A stretch of DNA of 35,652 nucleotides, from positions 1 through 35,652 of the forward strand of contig QJWJ01000403.1 in NCBI GenBank assembly GCA_003235365.1. Reading direction: 5' to 3'. The translations under genes and the position numbers were made by a program. This DNA is from Deltaproteobacteria bacterium (lineage in GTDB: Bacteria; Myxococcota_A; Polyangia; Polyangiales; Polyangiaceae). The notes beneath the pieces were generated by a model, which worked only from the letters and a program-made list of their open reading frames with translations, was not told the DNA's origin and made no database searches. Position 1 is the stretch's first letter. Every line of letters starts with the position of its first letter. Shown one piece after another: positions 15,360-23,328 of this stretch.

Positions 15360-17936
15360 ATGCCGCGAGTGATACCGGGGGCGCTGTCCGCATTGTTGCT
15401 GTGCTTGGGGTGTGGGCGAGCCACGTTGGATAGCGACTCGCTCGTGAACGGCGATCAGCCGAGCCCGCACAAACCGCTGAACGACGCGGGCAGCGACGGT
15501 GGAGCGCAACGGGACTCCAACACCGAGCAGCGCGACGCCACACCCAGTGACTACACTGCCCTCGGCGACTCCAGCGCGCACGAGGACACGACGGCAGTCT
15601 CCGGCGCGCCCGTGGAGTTGGACGCGGGTACACGTGGAATGACTCCGGTCGCGCCGGACCTCGACGCTGGAGCTTCCGATGCCGGCCGCGGCTCAGCCGC
15701 ACCCGTCGAAGGTTGTGGCAGTGACGCGCGTTGCGACGCGGCGCCTGCTGAACATGCCTGCGCGCACGGCTACGCGGGGGAGACCTGCGACGAGTGCGAC
15801 GTCGGCGGCGGGTACGTCCAGTGGCCACCGGAGCCAACGACCTGCGTCCCTGATCCGTGCATCGCGGTCACGTGCGCAGGACTCGGCCCTTGCCATCTCG
15901 ACGGCAAGGGTTTTGCCCGTTGCGACTGTGACAACGGCATGTCCGGTCCGAAATGCAACGAAACCTGGGCGCACTTCACCCCCCCACCATCGATCACCGA
16001 CGTCCGCTTCGACGCGTTGGGCAATGGTTGGTTCTACACGACCCGCGGTCTGGTGTACTGGGATCTCAATGGCACGCCGAACGATACCTCCGACGACGCC
16101 TGGCAGCTGTTGGATCAGGACCATTCGCTCTTCAAGAGCGTGGCCACCGACTCGCAAGGACGACTGTGGACGGCCTCCGGCTCCACGATCCGTCTGCTCG
16201 ATGACGGCGGAACACCGCTCGACCCTTCGGATGACGAGTGGCAAACGTACACCTTTGACACTTACTGGCGCTCCCAAAACTACTTGGCACGCTTCCGCTT
16301 GGACGCGCGAGACCGCGCTTGGCTCATTCAGCACAGCACCGGCGGCGTCAAGATGCTGCCAGAGCTGGACCTGTTCGAACGCGCAGAAATACCGTGGATC
16401 ACCCTCTTCTCCGGCCTGAGTCTGAATGACGTGGCGGGAGAAGGAGACGGCGTCTGGCTCGCGGCGGCAACCGGCTCGTTCTACGTCGACCTGGGGAGCG
16501 ACCTTTCCGACGAGGCCGACGACCGGTGGATCGATTTTTCGGCGGTGCCGCTTCTTGCAGACAAGCACGTCGTAACCATCCTGATCGATTCCCTCGGAGG
16601 CAAGTGGTTCAATACCGACAAGGGGATGGTGCACCTCGACGACGGTGGGGATCCATTCGACCAAAGCAAACACGAGTGGACGCTCTGGTCGCCCCCCTCG
16701 GGGAGCGACAGTTCGGGCGACGGACCCATCATGGCGTTTGGACCCGACGGCTCCCCATGGCTCGGGTTGCCGGCGGGATCGGTCCTCCGTATCGACGGCA
16801 CCGCCCCCGCCCCGCAAACGGAGTACGACTTGGCCGCGACCTCACTGTTCCGGTCGTTCACCGAAGACCAGCGCGTCGGCGCGATTTCTTTCGATCCCGA
16901 GGAACGGATCTGGCTGACGGTTGGCGGAGAGCTGTACCGCTTCGACCACGGCCATACACCGACCGACCCGTCCGACGACGTCTGGATACGAATGGGCCGA
17001 CCCCAGTTCAATGCCAACGTCGTCGAAGTACACGCCGATCCAAACGGAGAGGGCGTATGGGTCCTGCTGGGTGTGCCACAGATCAGCGTGCCCGACGACA
17101 ACGCCATCTACTACGTTCATCTGGGAGAGCCGGAAAACGCTTTCGACGACGTGTGGATCCGTTACTACGACGAGCTCGAGTTGGGGTTTAGTTGGAACCT
17201 GTATGGCTTCGACAGCAAGGGGATCCTCTGGAGTCGGAACGACAACCTGTTCGATCCCGATCCAGCACGGCACATCTTGATGAACGGCGGAGGGACGCCG
17301 CTCGACGCGTCCGACGACACCCTGGCCATCTACGCCGCCCGAGGAGCAGCAGCGCCGTGGCCGAACGTGGTCGGGTTTGATCCCTCTGGCGTCTGGTTCG
17401 AGGACGGCTACCTCGACTACGGCCAATCGATGACCGACACCGACGACGATCTCTGGGTCGCGCTGGATTCGTTCAAACCGAATACCATGGCCGTCGATGC
17501 AACCGGAAATCGATGGTTCGGCTATCGGGGGGATGCAGCACGAAACGTCGGCATTGGAGGCGCGCTGCGATCGTTCGACGATGGTGGCACTCTGACGAAG
17601 ACCGACGACGACACGTGGGTCGACTTCTCCCTTGCCGATGGATTGCCCTTCTACGAGCCCGACTACAGATTCTTCAACATCTCGGACGTTCAGATCGACG
17701 CGCATGGCCTGATCTGGATAGCCGACGGAAGCGATCGAAGCGAAACGACGTCACCGCGACTGTGCAACTTGGACGACAACGGCACTGCGCAAGACAAGTC
17801 TGACGACACTTGGACGGCGTACCTACCCGCGGAAGGAATCGACGATCGGCGGATCGAGCACATGACCATCGACGGCAATTCAGACCTATGGCTCGCCACG
17901 TCGGGCGGCTTGAGATACCTGCATGTCGAGCGGTGA
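15360..17936 (+). CDS. Propeller-repeat surface lipoprotein with EGF-like segment
   Basis: An 858-aa exported protein. A lipobox-like end of the signal peptide (LLLCLGCG, likely Cys18) suggests a lipid anchor. Residues 19-118 are a low-complexity Asp/Gly/Ala spacer. Residues about 119-201 are Cys-rich and EGF-like (HLDGKGFARCDCDNGMSG). The remainder repeats a module with a WxTxxG strand followed by DDGGTPLDPSDDEW-type turns, like the ligand-binding beta-propeller (Reg_prop) domains of hybrid two-component sensors, but here without a kinase. Asp-rich turns could bind calcium. It stands alone, 109 bp after the protease gene, and is followed at once by a hairpin. Function unknown; surface recognition is a guess. 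Confidence 0.8.
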   Translation: MPRVIPGALSALLLCLGCGRATLDSDSLVNGDQPSPHKPLNDAGSDGGAQRDSNTEQRDATPSDYTALGDSSAHEDTTAVSGAPVELDAGTRGMTPVAPDLDAGASDAGRGSAAPVEGCGSDARCDAAPAEHACAHGYAGETCDECDVGGGYVQWPPEPTTCVPDPCIAVTCAGLGPCHLDGKGFARCDCDNGMSGPKCNETWAHFTPPPSITDVRFDALGNGWFYTTRGLVYWDLNGTPNDTSDDAWQLLDQDHSLFKSVATDSQGRLWTASGSTIRLLDDGGTPLDPSDDEWQTYTFDTYWRSQNYLARFRLDARDRAWLIQHSTGGVKMLPELDLFERAEIPWITLFSGLSLNDVAGEGDGVWLAAATGSFYVDLGSDLSDEADDRWIDFSAVPLLADKHVVTILIDSLGGKWFNTDKGMVHLDDGGDPFDQSKHEWTLWSPPSGSDSSGDGPIMAFGPDGSPWLGLPAGSVLRIDGTAPAPQTEYDLAATSLFRSFTEDQRVGAISFDPEERIWLTVGGELYRFDHGHTPTDPSDDVWIRMGRPQFNANVVEVHADPNGEGVWVLLGVPQISVPDDNAIYYVHLGEPENAFDDVWIRYYDELELGFSWNLYGFDSKGILWSRNDNLFDPDPARHILMNGGGTPLDASDDTLAIYAARGAAAPWPNVVGFDPSGVWFEDGYLDYGQSMTDTDDDLWVALDSFKPNTMAVDATGNRWFGYRGDAARNVGIGGALRSFDDGGTLTKTDDDTWVDFSLADGLPFYEPDYRFFNISDVQIDAHGLIWIADGSDRSETTSPRLCNLDDNGTAQDKSDDTWTAYLPAEGIDDRRIEHMTIDGNSDLWLATSGGLRYLHVER

Positions 17937-17975
17937 CGCTGCGCTACCTCTTGGCGTCGCCAACCGAGCGCAGCG
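17937..17975 (+). terminator. Hairpin directly after the propeller lipoprotein gene
   Basis: CGCTGCGCT and AGCGCAGCG form a 9-bp stem beginning at the base after the stop codon. Inside it, TTGGC and GCCAA make a second 5-bp stem with a GTC loop. No T-run follows, so termination efficiency is uncertain. Confidence 0.45.
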
Positions 17976-18092
17976 GGCTCATGCCACGACCTGGGGCAGG
18001 CCTTCTACGAGATGCTCCACCTAGGCTTCGACTCTCTCGGACAGGTGCGCGCGCCGCGGATAGATCGCGCAAACCGACCATACCAGAGCTAC

Positions 18093-18125
18093 TTGCCGGG
18101 CAATAGGTCGACGAGATTGCCGCAA
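18093..18125 (-). terminator. Hairpin downstream of the leftward kinase operon
   Basis: TTGC-CG-GGCAAT (18093-18104) pairs with ATTGCCGCAA (18116-18125), 10 bp with a two-base bulge and an 11-nt loop. It lies 23 bp past the stop of the last phosphorelay gene. There is no clear U-tract. Confidence 0.35.
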
Positions 18126-18147
18126 GCGAGGGGACGAATTGGATACA

Positions 18148-20238
18148 TCACCCGCGGTCTTCCGCTCGTGCGGCGGCAACGGCGCGCCGGTCGAGAATTT
18201 CCCGCACGTTGCTCAGGAGCTCATGCGAAGTGAACGGCTTGCGCAAGAACGACGCTCGTGCAGCACGAATTTGTTCCTGCTCCAACACTGGAGCCGCGTA
18301 CCCCGAAATGAACAGGGCTTCCAAGTGATGCCCTTTCGTTCGCAACGCATTGACCAGCTCCAGGCCATTCATGCGAGGCATGATCACGTCCGTAACCAGA
18401 AGCACGATACGTGATCCTGCCTGCGCGGCGAGTTCGAGGGCTACCTCGGGCCGCGATGCCACGAGCACGTCGTAGCCGGCCTTGGACAGAACGCGTGCCG
18501 TCAATTCCCGCACAGACCCGTCATCCTCGCACAAGAGGATCGTCTCGGTCCCGCGCAGCTGAGGAATCGCCTTTCGTTCGGCCTCGTTCTCAACACGGGC
18601 AGCTTGCGCAGCCGTTGCGGGCAGAATCAAGGAGAACGTAGACCCCACTGACGGCGTGCTCTCAACGGTTAGTGACCCTCCCGCCTGATCGACGATCCCG
18701 TAAGCCGTGGAAAGTCCGAGACCCGTGCCGTGTCCGGGACCTTTGGTCGAGAAGAACGGCTCGAAGATCCGATCGCGTACGGCTGAATCCATGCCGCAAC
18801 CCGTATCCTGAACCTGCACCCTCACCCAAGAGTGCGCCCCACTCTCAAACGCCCCCGTTTTGACTGTCAACTCACCGCCCTGGGGCATCGCGTCGCGAGC
18901 GTTGATCACCAAGTTCATGATCACCTGGTCGAACTGCCCCGGGTCGACTTCAACTCGACCCAACTCCGACGTCAGGTCCAACGAGAACTGAATGTTCTCA
19001 CTCAACGTCCGTCGCAGCATTCGCTCCAAGTCGCGTAGGCGCGCGTTCACATCGAGCGACTCTACTCGCAAACGCTGTTGACGTCCGAAAGCCAGTAGTT
19101 GCGAGGTGAGCTCCGACGCACGTGCCGCCGCACCCGCGATATCGTTCAGGCTGGCAATCAACTCCTCGTTCCCAGACGGGTCCTCTGACAGAACTTCCAA
19201 CACTTCGTCCGCGTTGCCGGTCACGACCGTCAGCAGGTTGTTGAAGTCGTGCGCAATACCTCCAGCGAGTTGGCCCAGCGCCTCCATCTTCTGCGCCTGC
19301 AACAACTGTCCGGCAAGCGTGTCCTTCTCTTGCTGGGCTTGTCGTTGGGCAGTCTTGTCGCGAAACGTCCCGACCAGCAGCTCCCCACCTTCAACGTCGG
19401 TGTTGGCCTGGCTGACCACCACTTCGCACGGGAACGCGGTTCCGTCTCGGCGAATCGCCTCAATCTCGAAAATTGCTTTTCCTGTTTGCTCCGCGGCGCG
19501 CGCCAGGACTTCCAACCCACCGGCGTCGGCGTCCTTGGCCAACAGCGCATCGACTGGACGATCGACGAGCTCCGTCGGTGGCCAGCCAAAGATCCTCTCG
19601 GTCGATTGGCTCGCAAACTTGACGTCACCCTTGCCGTCGACGCAAATGATCGCGTCGCGTGACGCATCCAGAATCGCCCGCTCGCGTCGCCTCAGTGCAG
19701 CCATTGCTTGGCGAGCTTGCAATGCCTCTGACACGGAAGCCTGCAACTGCGCGTTGAGCTCTTCTAGCTCGAGGTTCCTGGCTCGAAGTGCGTCTTGCGC
19801 GGCCTGCTTCTCGCCCTCGAGCCGAACCCTGTCGAAGCATCGTTCGATCGAGGCCAGAAGCTCTGGCGGATCAAATGGCTTGCGCAAGAAGCCGTAAGCT
19901 CCCTCCCTCACGGCGCGCACCGCGGTGTCCGTGTCAGCGTACGCCGTCATCATCATGCACAACAGGTTCGGCTGCAACTTGCGCAGCTCGACCATTTCTC
20001 TGATGCCGTCCCGAGCGCCCAACCGAATGTCGATGAGCGCGACAGCGGGACGTTCACTCAGTACACGTGTACGGGCCATCTCACCGTCAGATGCCGTCGA
20101 AACGCAATACCCACGCCCCTCGAGCAAATCGGACAACGCGAGCAGCAGATCGCCCTCGTCGTCGACGAGAAGCACACCGTTGTGTTCCGGTCGCAGGGCG
20201 CTGGAGCCCCTCGTTTCGCTCACTTCAGAGACGTGCAC
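18148..20238 (-). CDS. Hybrid histidine kinase REC-PAS-HisKA-HATPase-REC
   Basis: A 696-aa cytoplasmic signalling protein with no membrane segment. Order: receiver 1 (residues 20-135, phospho-acceptor D70 in VALIDIRLGA, K120 in FLRKPFD); coiled-coil linker 140-185; PAS domain about 185-300; HisKA with H330 in GGIAHDFNNLL; HATPase with N-box MNLVINARDAMP (441-452), DTGCGMD (478-484) and GTGLGLS (504-510); and receiver 2 (about 565-685, D617 in LLVTDVIMP). The start is a GTG at 20238 that overlaps the end of the preceding REC-REC gene by 14 bp. It is the last gene of the operon. With receivers at both ends it can take phosphate from one partner and pass it on; no DNA-binding output is present. 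Confidence 0.92.
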   Translation of the reverse strand: MHVSEVSETRGSSALRPEHNGVLLVDDEGDLLLALSDLLEGRGYCVSTASDGEMARTRVLSERPAVALIDIRLGARDGIREMVELRKLQPNLLCMMMTAYADTDTAVRAVREGAYGFLRKPFDPPELLASIERCFDRVRLEGEKQAAQDALRARNLELEELNAQLQASVSEALQARQAMAALRRRERAILDASRDAIICVDGKGDVKFASQSTERIFGWPPTELVDRPVDALLAKDADAGGLEVLARAAEQTGKAIFEIEAIRRDGTAFPCEVVVSQANTDVEGGELLVGTFRDKTAQRQAQQEKDTLAGQLLQAQKMEALGQLAGGIAHDFNNLLTVVTGNADEVLEVLSEDPSGNEELIASLNDIAGAAARASELTSQLLAFGRQQRLRVESLDVNARLRDLERMLRRTLSENIQFSLDLTSELGRVEVDPGQFDQVIMNLVINARDAMPQGGELTVKTGAFESGAHSWVRVQVQDTGCGMDSAVRDRIFEPFFSTKGPGHGTGLGLSTAYGIVDQAGGSLTVESTPSVGSTFSLILPATAAQAARVENEAERKAIPQLRGTETILLCEDDGSVRELTARVLSKAGYDVLVASRPEVALELAAQAGSRIVLLVTDVIMPRMNGLELVNALRTKGHHLEALFISGYAAPVLEQEQIRAARASFLRKPFTSHELLSNVREILDRRAVAAARAEDRG

Positions 20239-20977
20239 CAGAGTCGGCTTTCGTGGCTGGCGCTGCCATCATCTGTTGGGCAGCCTGCAAGAGCTCATGG
20301 GCGTCCAAGGGCTTCTGGAAGTACCTCCTTTCTTCATCGTTCGAAGGCAGGCGCCCGCTGGCTCCGAAAATTTCGTCGGGGTAAGCGCTGACCACGATCG
20401 TGGGCAAGGCACAGGCCGCCTTCTCGAGCTCTTCCATCGCTTCGAGACCGCCGAGCTCGGGCATGCGCAAGTCGAGCACGAGTAGTTGAACGTCGTGAGT
20501 GCGAACGTGGCGCAATGCTTGGGCACCGTTCTGCGCTCGGACTACGTGCTTGCCCAACGCTTCGAGCACGATTTCCATCTGGTTGGCGAAGTCGTCATCG
20601 TCATCGGCAACGACCACGCAACCACCGGTGCATTGCTCGACTAGTTTGAGCACCTCGGTCAAATCAAGTGGCTTGCGGAGGATCTTCCACGCGCAGTTGT
20701 CCGCCGCGACGTTCAACTGGGCCTCGGGGCTGTGACCGGTCATCAAGACGACCTTCACCTTCGGGTCAACGCGCTGCATCTCCAAGAAGCTGGCCACACC
20801 GTTGATGCCCGGCAAGCGCACGTCCATCAACAGAATGTCGTAGTCGTTCCGTTGGTGCATGGACAGAGCCGCTTCGCCACTGTGGACGACGTCCACGGTG
20901 TGACCGCGCCCCTCGATGGCTATGGCCAGAGACTCTGCAAAGTCTTCGTCATCATCGACCACCAGGATGTTGCTCAT
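20225..20977 (-). CDS. Tandem response regulator receiver protein (REC-REC)
   Basis: A 250-aa protein of two receiver domains and nothing else. First receiver: VVDDDED (6-12), phospho-acceptor D52 in LLMDVRLPG, T80 in VLMTGH, K102 in LRKPLD. Second receiver: VVADDDDDF (122-130), D169 in LVLDLRMPE, S197 in VVSAYP, K222 in FQKPLD. Both have the full set of conserved residues and should be phosphorylatable. The ATG at 20977 overlaps the stop of the upstream kinase (ATGA) and follows GGTGG; a frame extending to 21007 lies inside that kinase gene and is not used. It probably acts as a phosphate relay or sink between the two kinases. Confidence 0.92.
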   Translation of the reverse strand: MSNILVVDDDEDFAESLAIAIEGRGHTVDVVHSGEAALSMHQRNDYDILLMDVRLPGINGVASFLEMQRVDPKVKVVLMTGHSPEAQLNVAADNCAWKILRKPLDLTEVLKLVEQCTGGCVVVADDDDDFANQMEIVLEALGKHVVRAQNGAQALRHVRTHDVQLLVLDLRMPELGGLEAMEELEKAACALPTIVVSAYPDEIFGASGRLPSNDEERRYFQKPLDAHELLQAAQQMMAAPATKADSGARL

Positions 20978-22152
20978 ACGTCCACCTTTCTGACCGACGG
21001 AAGCCACAGCGTCACTTCAACACCGCACGGTTGCCGATTGGCGATCTCGATGCCTCCACCGTGCCTCCTCATTATCCCTTCCACAATGGGCAAGCCCAGG
21101 CCAACACCGAATGGCTTGGTGCTGAACATTGCGACGAAAACCCGCGACAGATGTTCTTCTGGGATCCCGACCCCGTCGTCCCCAATCACGATCTCCACGC
21201 GTTGCTCCGTGCATCGAGTGCGAACCCAGACGTGTCCCTCAATTGCTTCGCCAGCCTGGGTCGCCTGCACGGCGTTGGTGAGCACGTTGACCACGGCGCG
21301 ACGCAGCAGTTCCATGTCGAACTCTACGCTGTTCGGACACGCGAGATCCACCTCGCAGCTGACGTCGGAGGGCCACTGCTGCTCCTCGATCACCCCACGC
21401 AACCACGGGTCCAGAGGCGTACTCTCGAGCCGAGGCTCGCGTTGTTTCGTGTAATCCAGCAACTCGTTGATGATTCTGTCGCAGCGTTTGACACCGCGTT
21501 CGGCCAACTGCAGCGACCGCTTCAATCGCGAAAGTTGATTGCGTTCGATCGCATCCCCGATGGCAAAGACGGCAGCTTGAATGGTGCCCAGGGGATTGCG
21601 CAGCTCGTGGCTCACCGTCGCCGTCAACTGGCCCAGCACCGCGAGGCGCTCGGCTTGAATCAGCTCTGCCTGCGCGCTGCGCAATTCCGTGGTGCGCTCT
21701 TCGACCAACCGCTGCAGCTGCTCTCGGTGCATCTGCAACTCGAGCTCGACGCGCATGCGCCGCTCGACCTCTTGCTCCAGGATACGAATCTGCTCGTTGA
21801 GCAGACGGAAACGGTCCGACTCTGCCTCGCGGGGCCGACACTCCAGCAGCACCGCTTCATCACAGAATCGCATCCCCCTGCAATGACAGCGGACGTCGCC
21901 GGCATCACCGCGAAAGGACAGGGCAAAGGGGATCGGATCGCCGCAACGCGCCAATTCAGCCAGCCGCGAGGAGATCGAACACCCGTTGGAGGCAACGATA
22001 TCCTCCAGACGTCGACCCACCAACCGAACCCCCTCGCGTCCGAGCAGCTGCGCCGCCGCTCGGTTTGCGCCGAGGATGTCGCCGCTTCGAGAGACCAGAA
22101 GCGTGGCGCGATGAGCCATCGCGCTGACGGTGTTGAAAATCTCGACGTTCAC
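20974..22152 (-). CDS. Cys-rich PAS sensor histidine kinase
   Basis: A 392-aa cytoplasmic kinase. Residues 8-105 form a PAS-like sensor with six Cys (58, 70, 89, 91, 97, 105), including a CHC pair, which is far above background here. A coiled coil (115-170) leads to HisKA with H182 in ATVSHELRNPLG. The HATPase has an N-box (VVNVLTNAVQA), DDGVGIP and GVGLGLPIVEGI. The start is a GTG overlapping the stop of the upstream MOD1-like gene (GTGA at 22152-22149). The frame stays open upstream to 22374, but that stretch is antiphase with the well-conserved neighbour and is rejected. The Cys set suggests sensing of redox state, metal or an iron-sulphur cluster; that is inference. Confidence 0.9.
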   Translation of the reverse strand: MNVEIFNTVSAMAHRATLLVSRSGDILGANRAAAQLLGREGVRLVGRRLEDIVASNGCSISSRLAELARCGDPIPFALSFRGDAGDVRCHCRGMRFCDEAVLLECRPREAESDRFRLLNEQIRILEQEVERRMRVELELQMHREQLQRLVEERTTELRSAQAELIQAERLAVLGQLTATVSHELRNPLGTIQAAVFAIGDAIERNQLSRLKRSLQLAERGVKRCDRIINELLDYTKQREPRLESTPLDPWLRGVIEEQQWPSDVSCEVDLACPNSVEFDMELLRRAVVNVLTNAVQATQAGEAIEGHVWVRTRCTEQRVEIVIGDDGVGIPEEHLSRVFVAMFSTKPFGVGLGLPIVEGIMRRHGGGIEIANRQPCGVEVTLWLPSVRKVDV

Positions 22153-22721
22153 ATGGGCTGCTCGCGACGGAAGTACTGGCGCCCCTCCGCCGCCTCCGCT
22201 TCCCTCGTAGGCTTCAGATACACCACGACTCGGCATCCTTCTGCTCCCTCCGCGATAGTCTGCTCCAAGACGACCTTCGCCCGCCCGAGATTCTCCGCCG
22301 CAATGCTTCCAAACACGTTCGAGGTCATCATACACATCGAAGGTCGCCCCAGGACTTTCTCTCCAAAGGGACAAGCGCGATTCCCCAGGACGATCTTCTC
22401 GTCGTCGTAGTCTATGATGTGAAAGTCGCCGTTGATTCGCTTCTTCAAATTGACCAGGACGCGACGCACTTGCTCGGCATCTAGACGTTCCACCTGCAAC
22501 GCGTGGCGATAGTCCCGATCAATGGCATCGCCGACGCGCTGTCCGACGACGCTGATGAACCCCGACGCTTCTTCGACACCGACCACCTCTTCGAGAGTGC
22601 CGGCGAGCTCGCGGATGAGAGTCCGCATGAACAGATCCGAGTTGAGAGGGATCTGAGCGTCCTCGACCGTTCTCAACGTTCGTTTCGCAGAACCACCTGA
22701 CCGATCACCCCTGTCTGACAT
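22149..22721 (-). CDS. Methanogen output domain 1 (MOD1)-like sensor protein
   Basis: A 190-aa soluble protein. Its core (about 30-170) matches my memory of the small family called methanogen output domain 1, seen beside histidine kinases in many bacteria: ELAGTLEEVVGVEEASGFIS (38-57), then VLGNRACPFGEKVLG, SMCMMTSNVFG and EGCRVVVYLKPT. Three Cys (117, 130, 163) are at motif positions and could form a ligand or metal site. A strong ribosome-binding site (GGGGGAGGG, 7 nt before the ATG) marks the start. It is the first gene of the phosphorelay operon and its stop overlaps the kinase start. Likely a signal input or modulator of that kinase. Confidence 0.78.
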   Translation of the reverse strand: MSDRGDRSGGSAKRTLRTVEDAQIPLNSDLFMRTLIRELAGTLEEVVGVEEASGFISVVGQRVGDAIDRDYRHALQVERLDAEQVRRVLVNLKKRINGDFHIIDYDDEKIVLGNRACPFGEKVLGRPSMCMMTSNVFGSIAAENLGRAKVVLEQTIAEGAEGCRVVVYLKPTREAEAAEGRQYFRREQPM

Positions 22722-22759
22722 CGTCCAGCCCTCCCCCGAAACCTTGATGATATCACCAG

Positions 22760-22788
22760 ACTCTGGGAGGAACCGTGGTCATTGTCAA
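22760..22788 (-). promoter_or_regulatory. Candidate promoter of the phosphorelay operon
   Basis: Read leftward, TTGACA (22788-22783), a 17-bp spacer, then CAGAGT (22765-22760). The -35 box is perfect and the -10 box is weak. It would give a leader of roughly 30 nt ending in the strong GGGGGAGGG ribosome-binding site. Confidence 0.35.
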
Positions 22789-22828
22789 GCTCGCTCGTCG
22801 CCGATTCCAGGCCCGATCCGTCGACGAA

Positions 22829-23239
22829 TTACTCTGCCGGAACGCGCAGTTGCAACACAGGGCCGCAGCTGGAGACGAGACGGGTTGCGCAAGCCTGGCA
22901 CGAGGCGCCTCTCGACTGCGTGCGACAAGTACACATCGCCTTCCACCCAACGCGTTTACGATCCGCGTTCAGTATCGTGTAGGGAACACTCCGACACTCG
23001 CCGGCGTCCACCGCCTTCGGAGTCTCGTCCGCTCCGTAGGGGCAGCGGGTGCCAGTGACCCCGCCGACGGCACTCTGACCGGAGCAACGTCGTAACCACC
23101 TGAAGCTCAGCGGTGATGGCAGCCGCGAAACCGCTTCAGTGACCGAGGAGCCGACGCTCGATTCCGAAGCGGCCCGACACATCACCTGCGGGCGCCGGCG
23201 CCCCAACGAACGGGAGCACAGACCCCAATTGGGCGACAT
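22829..23239 (-). CDS. Doubtful Cys-rich small protein or gene remnant
   Basis: An open frame of 136 codons whose last 70 codons look more protein-like than the rest. That part reads TGTRCPYGADETPKAVDAGE, then YTILNADRKRVGWKAMCTC and ASCQACATRLVSSCGPVLQL, with eight Cys, and its third codon positions are mostly G or C. The N-terminal part has no signal peptide and no good ribosome-binding site, and internal ATG (23182) is equally weak. It could be a decayed secreted Cys-rich gene. I do not recognise it, and chance is possible. Confidence 0.2.
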   Translation of the reverse strand: MSPNWGLCSRSLGRRRPQVMCRAASESSVGSSVTEAVSRLPSPLSFRWLRRCSGQSAVGGVTGTRCPYGADETPKAVDAGECRSVPYTILNADRKRVGWKAMCTCRTQSRGASCQACATRLVSSCGPVLQLRVPAE

Positions 23240-23328
23240 TGCCTGGGTGAGGGCCCCAACCAGCGCTGAACAACACCCCTACACGTGACACGTCGCTCCG
23301 TCCATGCGAGGCTCGCTCAGCACGCGGA

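Larger units (their letters stand above)
22722..23328. other. 607-bp intergenic region, largely unexplained
   Basis: Lies between divergent genes: the phosphorelay operon and the ATPase cassette. The left end holds the operon promoter candidate and ribosome-binding site. The middle holds a weak Cys-rich leftward frame (listed separately). The right 90 bp should contain the ATPase promoter, but I see no clear boxes. Confidence 0.4.

Noticed and set aside
22153..22374. N-terminal extension of the PAS kinase to an upstream start
   Set aside because: It would overlap the conserved MOD1-like gene by over 220 bp in another frame; the GTG overlapping that gene's stop is the natural start.
21031..22410. 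459-codon rightward open frame over the PAS kinase
   Set aside because: The opposite strand holds intact HisKA and HATPase motifs and overlapping starts; this frame has no domain features.
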